Shown here in pieces: positions 54,829 to 64,000 of a DNA stretch of 64,000 bases. How positions within the stretch are numbered: position 1 is the stretch's first letter; each line of letters opens with the position of its first letter. The notes beneath the pieces were generated by a model. It was not told the origin of the DNA, made no database searches, and saw only the letters and a program-made list of their open reading frames with translations. A program made the position numbers and the translations under genes. This DNA is from Gracilaria domingensis (lineage: Eukaryota; Rhodophyta; Florideophyceae; Gracilariales; Gracilariaceae), in the NCBI GenBank assembly GCA_022539475.1, contig VCMS01000060.1, positions 1 to 64,000 on the forward strand, in the 5' to 3' direction.

Positions 54829-56282
54829 GCTTCCATCCGAACAACGGCGCTCGCCCTCTCCCAAAGCGCGCGTCATTTTCACGGCGGTTCGGGAGAGTGT
54901 GTGCTGTTTCGGGGCATGTTGACGGTGACGGTTTCGTGGAGGTGACGCCGGTGGGTGGCGGCGTGGAGGGCGAGGCGCTTCGCGCGAGCGGTAAATGGAG
55001 CTCAATGCAATGGGGGACAACGCAACGGAGGAGAATGCAACGGAGGCTTGTCCGCTTCGTTGACGTCGATGATCTCCCGTCACGATGGGTCAATGGCCAT
55101 CACAGTGTCCACGTGCGACTTGTGGCCACGACGTGTGCTGTGCTCATCTGACAAGATCCTCACTTCGTAGGCCGACAATGTATACCTTCCTACGTGAAAA
55201 CCTGGTTAGGTTGCCGGGCGGGGCTGCTTCAGAGCCGTATCATCTTCCAATTCCAAGTCCCTCTTGATCTTTCGCGGAAGACGCATATTCATCTTGAACG
55301 ATCTGCAGCACATGAGCAACTGCAGCCAGCTTCAGTGGTAAATCCCGAAGAATAGAAAGAATAAAAAGCTTGCTGCCCTCCTGCCTTGCAGTACCTTGCC
55401 GCTATCTTTTTGGTCACGACGCTCCCCGTTTTCACTTTCCATGTTATTTCAACTTGCATCTCTGTTGAGAGCAATTGCGTTAACCTCATGTCTTGAATGA
55501 AGGCCGCATCCCTCGTAGTAATCGAATCCACAGTTCGTTTTGGATAAAAACCTTCTGAATGTGTGGACCCGGCCATCGTCTTGATCGTTCGTTTTGAATT
55601 TGTAGATCACTTCGACAGAGAGGGCAACCAGTTTCTCGATAAGGGAAACTGCCAAAACGACGTAGCATACGAGAAGTTGAACTCGAACCGCGAGATGATC
55701 CCCAGAATGAATGCAAAGCTTTGAACAACCAAAAAACAACGGACACGATCCGCATTCTGAATTTACAAATACACGCACCCAGGTCCACCACCGCTGTCCA
55801 GTGGAACAGCACTACCCAGCGTCGGGACAGCGGGCCTCTCTGGTCTGATTGTCTAGCTCCACGCGGAGCTAGAGCGTCTCAAGTCGATGAACTTGGACAG
55901 GGACAGATCATCTTAGATACTCTTACCAAGTGCAAATCGCTATAAGAGTTTTGGCCGTACCACCATCGTGCCTTTCGACTTCACTACGTTTCTGGAATCT
56001 AATAGCTTTTGCATTCATATGTGTGATATAATCTATTTTGCATTTCCTATGAAACAAAGTTCTCGATGTAATACCGATTAGTGCGTACTTCTCAAATGTA
56101 TTATGAGTCCGAATTCTGACTTTCTTTTTTCTCATAAGTACACTGATCTTCATCTGAAAGCAACGATTACACTATCCATACAAATCAGTCCTTATCCATA
56201 AAACGCCATACTGCTTCTCATCAATTAGTCTGTCTTTCATACATTTTCTTCACCCATATACCCAAGCTCTGATTTGCAAGTG
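54829..56282. other. Intergenic, no gene called
   Basis: Overlapping - strand frames at 55289-55812 contain a Cys-rich look (CSCSCAADRS) but do not agree with each other; I do not call them. Confidence 0.4.
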
Positions 56283-56290
56283 TATAAATA
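56283..56290 (+). promoter_or_regulatory. TATA box of the zinc-finger gene
   Basis: TATAAATA 133 bp before the ATG, the same spacing as in the array genes. A short CATA-type microsatellite lies in the leader (56346-56373). Confidence 0.65.
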
Positions 56291-56415
56291 TATGTACTGC
56301 TTCAGCCCATTGAAAATCTCTCTCTCATCGACACACAGAGAGGAGACATACATACACACATACATATACATACCGACGCACACATCAGAAGGCATACAAA
56401 AAGCACTATCTCGAC

Positions 56416-57426
56416 ATGAATCACGAAAATAGAAATTCACATCCAGGAAGTGGAGATAGAAAAAGACCCCTGCAAGGACAAGACCACAATCGTAGTCAGA
56501 GACAACGCCAGGCATCTTCAAATCGGCCCACTCCGTCTCCTGAACTCCCTTCATTTGCTGAGGTTGTAAGACGAGCTGAGAACATCAACATGAGGACACC
56601 GGCAAGTACTGCTCGTTTGACTTCATGGGGCACATTCTCTTCCGATGCTTCTCCTTTTGTTCTCCCTTCTGTTACATCTCTTATGGATGAGGCCAATCGA
56701 ACGGAGAGTAGCGGTACTAATTCTGGCCGGACATCAAACTTGCCAGCGCCTTCTAGTCGTCCTCAAAATCACGCTGCTTCTAGGCCGCCAAGAGCCCCAA
56801 AGCCACCAGGGTCCCCAGATCTAGCCACTCCAGTGCTTGTGTCTCCAGCAAGTGCCCCATCCAGAGCCGGAAGAGGTCGCGTAGCTGGTAGTAGTGATGG
56901 TGGCGGAGGTCGAAGCAGAGCATCAGGGCAGGCGGGAGGCGCAGCACGCAAAGAAAAATGTCCAAAGTGCTCGTTGCGCATCTCCGGACCAATGAATTCT
57001 CACACGTGCGAAACACTGACATGTGATAAATGTGATTACACCACTGTCCGCACTTCCAACTTACGCCGTCATGTATATTTGAGACACATTGGAACGAGTG
57101 GCGAAGCAGGTAGAAGTGACAGTCATGCAGGAGGGAGTGGCAGCACATCAGGGGACGTTGCAGCTTCTAGTTCTAGGCGAAGATGCACGAGGTGTTCCTT
57201 GTATGTGTCCGGAGCGATGCATTCTCACAAATGCAAAATATGGACGTGTCCAGTTGAAAATTGTGGTTTCACGACTGTTCGTCAAGCAAACTTGCGCCGT
57301 CATGAATCTGCGCTGCATGCGGAGGGTACACGCCCGCAGTTTCGGTGCCCTGATTGTGGAAAGATATTTAATAGGAAAGATAATATGGATCAACACATGT
57401 TGCTTAGTTGCAGAGGTAAACGCTGA
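56416..57426 (+). CDS. Zinc-finger protein with a duplicated CCHC-CCHH module
   Basis: 336 residues. The first 175 are Ser/Pro/Arg-rich and probably disordered. Then module 1: a CxxC-x10-HxC knuckle (Cys182, Cys185, His196, Cys198) and a classical finger (Cys203, Cys206, His219, His224, TCDKCDYTTVRTSNLRRH). A Gly/Ser linker is followed by module 2: knuckle (Cys257, Cys260, His271, Cys273) and finger (Cys278, Cys283, His296, His301, TTVRQANLRRH). A last finger FRCPDCGKIFNRKDNMDQH closes with Cys332 instead of the second His. The two modules are clear duplicates. Likely a DNA-binding regulator; targets unknown. The frame is intact, with TATA box and leader. Not related to the array proteins by any motif I can see, though it lies inside their cluster. 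Confidence 0.85.
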   Translation: MNHENRNSHPGSGDRKRPLQGQDHNRSQRQRQASSNRPTPSPELPSFAEVVRRAENINMRTPASTARLTSWGTFSSDASPFVLPSVTSLMDEANRTESSGTNSGRTSNLPAPSSRPQNHAASRPPRAPKPPGSPDLATPVLVSPASAPSRAGRGRVAGSSDGGGGRSRASGQAGGAARKEKCPKCSLRISGPMNSHTCETLTCDKCDYTTVRTSNLRRHVYLRHIGTSGEAGRSDSHAGGSGSTSGDVAASSSRRRCTRCSLYVSGAMHSHKCKIWTCPVENCGFTTVRQANLRRHESALHAEGTRPQFRCPDCGKIFNRKDNMDQHMLLSCRGKR

Positions 57427-57949
57427 AGACATTTCCAACTGGATGAAGAATTGTCTCCAAGTTAGGGTGCGGCTTCAGTAAGTAAACCATAGATACTTTG
57501 ACCTCCTCTGTAAACGTTTTCGACATTTTCAATAGTGCGGTGCTTCCAGTTTTATTGTTATCAGCTAGTTTAGAGAATAAGTTTGACGATGCGCTGAGTC
57601 CGGTAATGGGCTTGTCTCAGGCAAAACCGAGCACAGAAACCCGCAGATGATTGTGTACTACCACTGCAGGTTCCCGCCGAAAGCGGACGCCTACATAAGA
57701 TCACTTCAGTGCCGCGATGCCCGTAGCTTGCGGATCGTGGAGACCTCCCCATTCAGCTTAGCATCGAGTATTGTTTAGAGTAACTTTAGCCGCCGAAACC
57801 TTACACAATCTATAACCTGACTCTTTTCGTACGGCTTTTCTGAATTTCCATCGATAGCGGCAGATCTCACGTCCAACGGTGATTCAGCTCAAAACCGTTT
57901 GAAATGCCGAGCGTCAGCCAGGCAGTCCCCGCAGGGTATGATAGGGAAT
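57427..57949. other. Intergenic, no gene seen
   Basis: 3' flank of the zinc-finger gene up to the start of array unit 5. Confidence 0.5.
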
Positions 57950-58382
57950 TGGCTCATTGGCAACGTCCCATGCGAAGTCCACGAGACGAGATCAACTGTA
58001 AGAGACATTGAAGATGACGCATATGTCAATTTAATGAAGGGATATCTCATTGCTGAGGCGTAATTCGCTCAAGCGGAAGGTGAGAAGATTCGGACAAATA
58101 TATATAAAGTGCGTGGTGCCGCTCCACTCGAGCTGTAGGCAAATTCCACGGAGGCCTCCTCGCCGTGTTGAACTCATCCAACGCACTCAAAACTTCGCCG
58201 TGCGCCATTGTCACGGCGAGGTTGAAAGCGCCTCTCCAACCATCGCAACGGTAACGCGTCGCCTTTCCCGCTGCCTCTCACGCGGCCGTAGAGGCACTTG
58301 GAACTGGTGCGGGACGGGAACTTGGAATTAATCACCCTGGCGTGACAAGCAGGCCCTGGTGACTAGAGCCGCAATTCGGTCA

Positions 58383-58445
58383 TGGCCAGAACTGGGTGTG
58401 TATACACAAGCCGTGCGCGTTCCTGCTGCTGATATTCCTGATGAT
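58383..58445 (+). promoter_or_regulatory. Second, worn copy of the core promoter before gene 5
   Basis: GGCCAGAACTGGGTGTGTAT and CTGCTGCTGATATTCCTGAT, 244 bp upstream of the working promoter, as in unit 2. Confidence 0.65.
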
Positions 58446-58645
58446 ATAATCATTACCTCGTCGTGCACACGGCGCCTGAAGGGGAAAGCGCGTCTCCATT
58501 TGCCGCTACGATAACGCGTCGCCTCTCTTCCCGCCTCTCACGGCGGCGGGAGAGTCATTTAGAATTAACGAAGGAGATGCTCTTTGGAATTAATCAACTC
58601 GGCGTGACAGGAGCCGCCAGCCGGTCATACTCCCAACTGCGTGTG

Positions 58646-58653
58646 TATATAAG
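58646..58653 (+). promoter_or_regulatory. TATA box, array gene 5
   Basis: TATATAAG 129 bp before the first ATG. Confidence 0.8.
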
Positions 58654-58774
58654 CGGCACGCGCTTCTGCTGCTGACATACCTGATGATCTGATTCAGCCC
58701 TCTCCTCGCTTCATCCTCACAGGCTAAACTTTTACCTGCATCTCCCCCACATTCCTCGTCAACTTCTCCTTTGC

Positions 58775-59743
58775 ATGATGACCACATCTACTCAGAACGG
58801 CTCCCCTCGTCGCATCACCAATGCTTCTTCCGAACTGGGCACAACCGCTTCGCCCCCCGCACAGCCTGGCACACCGGAAGGCCCGATCGCTTCTCGCCTC
58901 CGATCCCGGGGAAGCATCACCAAGCCTCGCATGCCCCAGGCGCTGGGACAGCGCCGCCGTACCCACGTCAACCGCCTGCGTGGCTTCGATGCGAGCTCCT
59001 CCGCGTCGGTTTCGCCCGCTACGCCCACTGCACTCGCCAACGCAGTTGATGGGCCCGTGGCGTCGCGCCTGCGAAGCCGTACGAAGGCGGCCAAACCTCA
59101 TGGTAGCGAGACGCTCCGCCGGCGCCGCAATGGAAATCAAACGCCCGTCGCCACTCGCAACTCACCGCCCACCACGACCCCGCAAACCACACCGCCGCTC
59201 ACACCATCATCGCAGCGTCGAGGACGCAAGAGAGATGCGAGCTTCCTGACAGGTGACAGCACCGTCAGTGAAGCTCTGCGAAGTCCTCTTGCTTTTTCGC
59301 CCGACGCTGCAGCGGTTACGCCGGCAAATACCCCCCCGCCTCCGAAACGCCGACGTTCGCCCGTCGCCGTCTTCGATCGCACCATCGCGCGAGCTCTGTC
59401 CCCATCGCTATCTTGCGAATGGAAGACGACACGCTTCTTAGAGCAACGCCGCGCGATGGAAAAAGATAGCGGTCAGAGTTTGGCACACTACGCCAGTCTG
59501 GCAGAGGCGGCGGCGGCGGGCGTCGCGTTCAGTACGCGCGAAGGCTTCATGCCGAGCGAGGCGGGGTGGGAGGCGCAGAGCGACGATGGGTGGGCGCGGG
59601 CTGGGCCTCAGCCGGCCGGGGGTGTGTTTGGCGCACCGGGGGAAGGCGGCGTTGCGGTGAAGGAAGAGGAGCTGCTGTGGGAGGGCTGTTCAGGGTGCGA
59701 GCTGTGTACGGAACAGACGTTGTTGATGTACATCGATCTCTAG
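58775..59743 (+). CDS. Array gene 5: intact family member, sister of gene 2
   Basis: 322 residues (two ATGs in a row; the second at 58778 aligns with the other copies). Modules EGPIASRLRSRGSITKPRM and DGPVASRLRSRTKAAKPHG; RRGRKRDASFLTGD; SEALRSPLAFSPDAAA; PPPPKRRRSPVAVFDRTIAR; EWKTTRFLEQRRAMEKDSG; SLAHYASLAEAAAAGVAFST; and an intact end EEELLWEGCSGCELCTEQ with MYIDL. It shares TGDST, AFSTREGFM and the GVFGAPGEGG stretch with gene 2, and the doubled promoter, so genes 2 and 5 are the closest pair. Its centre (NSPPTTTPQTTPPLTP) is instead like genes 4 and 6, a hint of gene conversion. Confidence 0.8.
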   Translation: MMTTSTQNGSPRRITNASSELGTTASPPAQPGTPEGPIASRLRSRGSITKPRMPQALGQRRRTHVNRLRGFDASSSASVSPATPTALANAVDGPVASRLRSRTKAAKPHGSETLRRRRNGNQTPVATRNSPPTTTPQTTPPLTPSSQRRGRKRDASFLTGDSTVSEALRSPLAFSPDAAAVTPANTPPPPKRRRSPVAVFDRTIARALSPSLSCEWKTTRFLEQRRAMEKDSGQSLAHYASLAEAAAAGVAFSTREGFMPSEAGWEAQSDDGWARAGPQPAGGVFGAPGEGGVAVKEEELLWEGCSGCELCTEQTLLMYIDL

Positions 59744-61171
59744 TTTGTAAGGGGGAGCGGCAAGTAAAATAAGTTTGGCAAATTGTAATGGCGTTCAGAA
59801 CGACATCCTTCACGCTGGAGGCCCCAAACTCGTACTCCAGAACAATTGTAATTGGATCGGTAGCATGCACATTCGTGTTGTTCCACCTCCGCAACTGCAA
59901 AGTGCGACAACGCAAGACGAAGGTCTGAACAATGGTACAGGGGTAGTAGTGTACACGAGACGTATTGCACCTTGATCTAAAGTCCCTGGCAAGCTGCTGT
60001 TCTTCAACGAGACGAATGAAACGAAACACATAGAGGTATGTGGGGTAGGTGATGTTGAGAAAGAGATATCACTCTCAGATAGATGTAGAGCAATATGGAT
60101 TTCAAACGTCCGTGATATCAACGTCGCATTGAAATGTGGCGCAGGTGTATATTAACTGCGTCCGCTTGACAAATCTCTTCGGCCACGGACACAGCCGTGC
60201 CTAAAGCCAGGGCGGATGCAGCCGTCTTACCAGTCCCTCCACAAACTGTGCCTCCTTTCCAACCCCACATCGAAATCGCACAAGTCCATCGCCCCCGCTG
60301 CTACTTTTCACTAACCGTTTTCCATCGTATTGCACTTATCTTACCCTTAGAATGTCATCGCCGCTGACATCGAGGCGATGCGTGAGATAAGCCGACATCA
60401 ATCAGACCGATTGCCTGCATCAGGCGCAGCGGTTGCCCGTCTGCCACAGCCAATGGTCCAAGTGCCTCCTGCCAGCTAATCACAAGCTAATTCCGGTATT
60501 GTGGTGCTGTCAGCTGCAAATTACAGTCACAGACATCTACAGCTGACGGCATCGATATTCAGCCGCCAGGATTTGGTTTTGGGACAGGTATGTACATTAC
60601 ATTGGACGTCGCCTTGATAGCGGTTTTCGATCTCTCAGGTGAGGAGGCTTTTATTACAAAGTTTTAGATCACTGCGGGAAGATAGGAAGGTAGACATTGT
60701 ACTCAGGCTACGGTAGAGAAACAGCTCTATGGTGAAAACCCATGTGAAGTCCACGTGATCAACTGAAATCGACAATGCATGTGACGCATATGTCACTTTA
60801 ATTGAAGGGACATCTCGCTGTTGACGCGTGCTTCGGCAACACGGAAGGTGGCAAGATTCGAATACATACGACGCGTGTGGCGCCGCTCCACCCGAGCTGG
60901 AGACAAATGTCAAGGAAGCGACGTCACTGTGTTGCACTCATCCAACCCACTCAAAACCTCGCCGTGCGTCATTGCAACGGCGAGGTTGAGAGCGCCTCTG
61001 TAATCGCTGCTACGATCACGCGTCACCTCTCCCGCCGCCTCTCACGCGGCGGCAGAGTCACTTGGAAATGGGGCAGGAGAATCAGTTGGAATTATTGTAA
61101 GAGATGCACTTGGAATTGATAACCGCGGCGTGACTAGAGCCGCCAGCCGGTCATGGTCCCAACTGCGTGTG

Positions 61172-61179
61172 TATATAAG
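61172..61179 (+). promoter_or_regulatory. TATA box, array gene 6
   Basis: TATATAAG 133 bp before the ATG, context AACTGCGTGTGTATATAAGC. Confidence 0.8.
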
Positions 61180-61304
61180 CTGAGCGCGCTTCTGCTGCTG
61201 ACATACCTGCTGCTTTCAACCAACACTTCTCCTCACTGCAAATTCACACACCACAGTCCAACCTTCATCTCCTCCGCATTTAACATCAACAACTCCTCCG
61301 CACT

Positions 61305-62421
61305 ATGGCCAGCTTCACTGAAGACAGCTCCACGCATCGCACCACCCCTAGCCGTTCCGAATGGGACACAAGCGCAACGCCCATCGCACGCTCTGGCGCG
61401 ACATCTGGCGCACCGGAAGGACCGATCGCCTCTCGCCTCCGATCCCGGCGAAACAGTGCCAATCCTCGCGTGCTCCACACGCTCGCACACCGCCGTTCTA
61501 GCCGCCGCCTCGCCATCACCAAGGCTAAGTCTAAGTCTACACCGGCACCCGCGAGGACGCTGTCCAATGACAGCAGCGACAATGAAGCTCTGCAAAGTGC
61601 TTCACCTGCCCCCACCACCTCTCCCCTTTCCTTCGACGCCGGCTCATCGGCATCGGTTCCATGCGCGTCGCCCACTGCAAAAGTCAACGCAGTTGAAGGG
61701 CCAATCGCATCGCGCCTCCGAAGCCGTGCGAAGGCGACCAAACCTCGTGGTCGCCAGACGCTGTGCTCGCGCCGCCAAGGACGTCGCACGCCCGCCACCT
61801 CCCGCAACTCACCGCCCACCACGACCCCGCCAGCCACACCGTCGCCCACACCGTCATCGCAGCGTCGAGGACGCAAGAGAGACGCGAGCTTCCTGTCGGA
61901 TGACAGAACCGTCAGTGAAGCTCTGCGAAGTCCTCTTGTTTTTTCGCCCGACGCTGCAGCGGCTACGCCGGCAATCGCACCCGCACCGCCGAAACGCCGA
62001 CGTCCGCCTGTCGCCGTCCGCGATCGTACCGTCGCGCGAGCTCTGTCACCATCGCTCTCCCGCGAATGGAAGACGAAACTCTTTTTAGAGCAACGCCGCG
62101 CGATGGAAAAGAATGGCGGTCAGAGCTTGGCACACTACGCCAGCCTGGCAGAGGCGGCGGGCGGCGGGCGTCGCGTTCAGCAGGAGGGAGGGCTTCATGC
62201 CGCGCGAGGCGGCCTCTGGTGAAGCGGGGCGGGAGGTGCACAGCGACGATGCGCGGGCGCGGGCTGTCCCGCAGCCGATGCGTAGCGCATTTGCAGCGGC
62301 GGTGGGCGGCGCAGTGGTGGGCGGCGCAGAGGTGAAGGAGGAGGAGCTGCTGTGGGAGGGCTGTGCGGGGTGCGAGCTGTGCACGGAACAGACGTTGTTG
62401 ATGTACGTCGATAGTTTGTAG
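61305..62421 (+). pseudogene. Array gene 6: frameshift in a GCG run, C-terminus in +1 frame
   Basis: From the ATG the frame runs 305 residues to 62222 with all front motifs (two EGPIASRLRSR modules, RRGRKRDASFLSDD, PPKRRRPPVAV, FLEQRRAMEKNGG, SLAHYASLAEAA). It then passes into an odd GGGRRVQQEGG tail. The cause is one extra base in the alanine-coding GCG run (GAGGCGGCGGGCGGCGGGCG, against GAGGCGGCGGCGGCGGGCG elsewhere). The normal end, AAGVAFSRREGFM through EEELLWEGCAGCELCTEQ and MYVDSL, continues open in the next frame to 62421. So the C-terminus is conserved but out of frame: a recent lesion, slippage at the run, or an assembly error. Confidence 0.7.
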
Positions 62422-62480
62422 CGCTCAACTGGAAGTAAATTACGTGTGGCAAATTGTAATGTCGTTCAGGGCGGCACGTG

Positions 62481-63018
62481 ACTGCATGGCAGTAGCCAAT
62501 CATGGCGGTTTGCCATTCGAATGTTCCTCCACGGAGCAGAAGCTCTTTATATTTACATGGTCGCACAGGTGGTGTCGTGTCCAAGGGTACACGTATGGTT
62601 CACCTACCGCGTACAAAGTGAATGACCGGTCGTGGCGAACGCACGCGTCCGCTGCGAGGAGCGCGCGCATTCGTCACCCTCCATGCCAGCAACCGCACGC
62701 CCGCAGCGCTGAGCGGTATGTCGCTCTACTACCGCCGTTCCACCATTCTCTCTGTAGCCAAGGCCGCGGCAGAGTGGCGCCCAGTTAGAAATCACCCCCA
62801 TTTCCTGTCATTTCTTCGCGACCGCACAACTAGTACAAAAACTGAGCTCACTGTCGAGTGACGCTCAGTCGCTTCTCGTCATTGGCAATTTGTCCTGTCG
62901 GTCCAGCTGCTGGCGTGCTGGGAGACATGGTCAGGGCCCGTCCACGTCAAATTTGACTATCTCGCGCAAACTGCTTTCAGTCTTCTTCGTCATTCTATCT
63001 ATGGACTTGGCCACTGCA
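62481..63018. other. Intergenic beyond the array
   Basis: Family sequence stops near 62480. A CCAATCATGG box and short frames follow; nothing else supported. Confidence 0.45.
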
Positions 63019-63092
63019 CGGTAACAGGTGCTTTTAACTTTGTCTCAATGCACAACTGTCACTTTTCGACAAAGTTAAATGCACTTTTACCG
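63019..63092. repeat. Imperfect 25-bp-arm hairpin
   Basis: CGGTAACAGGTGCTTTTAAC with TTTGTC (63019-63044) pairs with GACAAAGTTAAATGCACTTTTACCG-type sequence at 63068-63092, with a few mismatches and a 23-base loop. Confidence 0.75.
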
Positions 63093-63223
63093 AGCAGTAG
63101 CAAATCCACTTGCGCCTCCATTCTTCTTTCTTTTTTCTAGTCCGTCTATTCATCAAGCTCCCATTCCGCTGTTCTTTTCATATTTGCAGTTGACTCAAGC
63201 CTAATGAATCAACCGAAAATGTG

Positions 63224-63324
63224 CAAAACGAAACGCCGCTCCTGTTGTTCGTATTTGAGCTCATTCTCCGCCAAAGTCGCAGAATGACCGCAAATAAGAA
63301 CAACAGCGATGGCGATTCGTTTTG
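63224..63324. repeat. Imperfect 44-bp-arm hairpin
   Basis: Arms 63224-63267 and 63281-63324 (CAAAACGAAACGCC with CTGTTGTTC, against CAAAACGAATCGCC with CTGTTGTTC when inverted), 13-base loop. Mismatches are scattered, so it is older than the 28.4-kb hairpin. Confidence 0.8.
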
Positions 63325-63538
63325 GACATCGAAAAAAACGTCCCGAAACTTGGAAAGGTTTCCGCCCGTTTCACGGCCATCGCTCGCGATCCACACAGCA
63401 GCCTGGAAGCACATTTAGTTCGCAGTTTACACTATCTTGCCACAATCTTTCTACAACACGAGACAACGAGACTGCTCGAAGTGTTTAAGCAGCGTCATTG
63501 CATCACCTCCGACCACAGCCACTGTGGCCGTATTACAG

Positions 63539-63616
63539 CCCCGAAAAGGAGTTATCGCCTTTGACGAAAGTGCGTGGCTCAGCCACACTTTCGTGACTGG
63601 TGATAACTTTTCGGCG
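63539..63616. repeat. Imperfect hairpin, arms about 38 bp
   Basis: CCCCGAAAAGGAGTTATC, then ACGAAAGTGCGTGGCT on the left; AGCCACACTTTCGT, then GATAACTTTTCGGCG on the right. Almost no loop. Confidence 0.8.
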
Positions 63617-64000
63617 TCTACATTCCTCTCGTCTGTATCCGATGCCATCCCATCTTTCTGAGGAAATGCGTCGGAGCACTCCACGCAAACCTCCTGATGG
63701 ACTTCATAAGCTGCCGCCGCCACTTGATTTAGTTTTGCGAGACGTTCGTGCGATCCGTCACTTTCGTGAATTGCAATTAATGTAATTGCAATTTACTAAA
63801 GTTTTTTTTGATTTTTCGCCTGCCCAATGTCAATTCCATTCCAGAGACCATCACCGACCGCGTCAAGAACTTCTTCTTGAAGACGGGTCAATCTCCTCCT
63901 CGACGCCGGCATCTTCCGCGCCGCGCCGCCCCGCTCCGCACTTCATACAGCGCGCGTCGCTCCCCGGCCGGCCGCAGCACCAGCGGGAAGAACGCGTTCG
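63617..64000. other. Window end, possible start of a GC-rich coding region
   Basis: AATTGCAATTAATGTAATTGCAATT near 63771 is an inverted repeat. After a CCATTCCAG (possible 3' splice site, about 63845) the sequence becomes GC-rich and open to the edge (TITDRVKNFFLKTG), too short to identify. Confidence 0.25.

Larger units (their letters stand above)
57950..62480 (+). repeat. Array units 5 and 6
   Basis: Two adjacent units with TATA boxes 2526 bp apart, without insertions. They give the cleanest view of the unit: 5' region, promoter, gene, palindrome, long 3' flank (ATAGATGTAGAGCAATATGG, ATGTCATCGCCGCTGACAT), then the next 5' region. Confidence 0.85.

Noticed and set aside
1-64000. CRISPR arrays, rRNA or tRNA genes
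   Set aside because: No regularly spaced short repeats with unique spacers and no recognisable rRNA or tRNA sequence anywhere in the window.

Overview
The window reads as intron-poor eukaryotic nuclear DNA. It has single-exon protein genes with TATA boxes about 100-140 bp before the ATG, degraded Ty1/copia retroelements, a PIF/Harbinger transposon, hAT-type MITEs, and no bacterial-style operons or ribosome binding sites. The compact genes next to repeat-rich waste ground, together with a Kazal-like membrane protein and an algal-style Harbinger second ORF, fit a macroalga, perhaps a red alga. That assignment is an inference.

Layout. 0-2.4 kb: decayed gene with a tandem duplication. 2.7-4.4 kb: tail-to-tail pair of HAD-type phosphatase paralogs, one missing its nucleophile Asp and one broken. 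5.0-6.0 kb: ketopantoate reductase-like gene. 6.4-6.7 kb: fragment of ribulose-phosphate 3-epimerase. 7.3-8.3 kb: coiled-coil protein of unknown role. 8.7-13.8 kb: broken Ty1/copia remains. 15.7-16.4 kb: GC-rich WD40 relic. 17.0-17.6 kb: single-pass membrane protein with Kazal-like cysteine modules. 17.6-29.9 kb: mostly gene-poor, with one MITE, one small Pro-rich gene and a 91-bp near-perfect hairpin.

29.9-62.5 kb is the striking part. Six copies of one gene family lie on the + strand, each in a repeat unit of about 2.4-2.6 kb with the same core promoter. Two distant members sit on the - strand at 51.8-54.7 kb. The proteins (about 300-370 aa) are rich in Ser, Pro, Ala and Arg and look largely disordered. 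They carry two EGPIASRLRSR-like modules, a basic RRGRKRDA patch, a PPPKRRR patch, a conserved segment around EWK..FLEQRRAME..SG.SLAHYASLAEAAAAGVAF, and in the best copies a C-terminal cysteine motif (GCxGCELCTEQ) ending MYID. I recognise no known domain. This array is the best candidate here for an undescribed system.

The array has been hit by a 4.65-kb Harbinger element (13-bp perfect terminal repeats, GTT target duplication) and by a hAT-type MITE (perfect 8-bp target duplication). In both cases a sister copy still shows the empty site, which orders the events. The Harbinger element encodes a DDE transposase, a coiled-coil second protein broken by two in-frame stops, and between them a fragment resembling the beta-propeller of nucleoporin Nup88. 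Other supported genes are a PH-like gene (33.6 kb), a second small Pro-rich gene (35.4 kb) and a zinc-finger gene with a duplicated CCHC-CCHH module (56.4 kb). The last kilobase holds three nested-arm hairpins.
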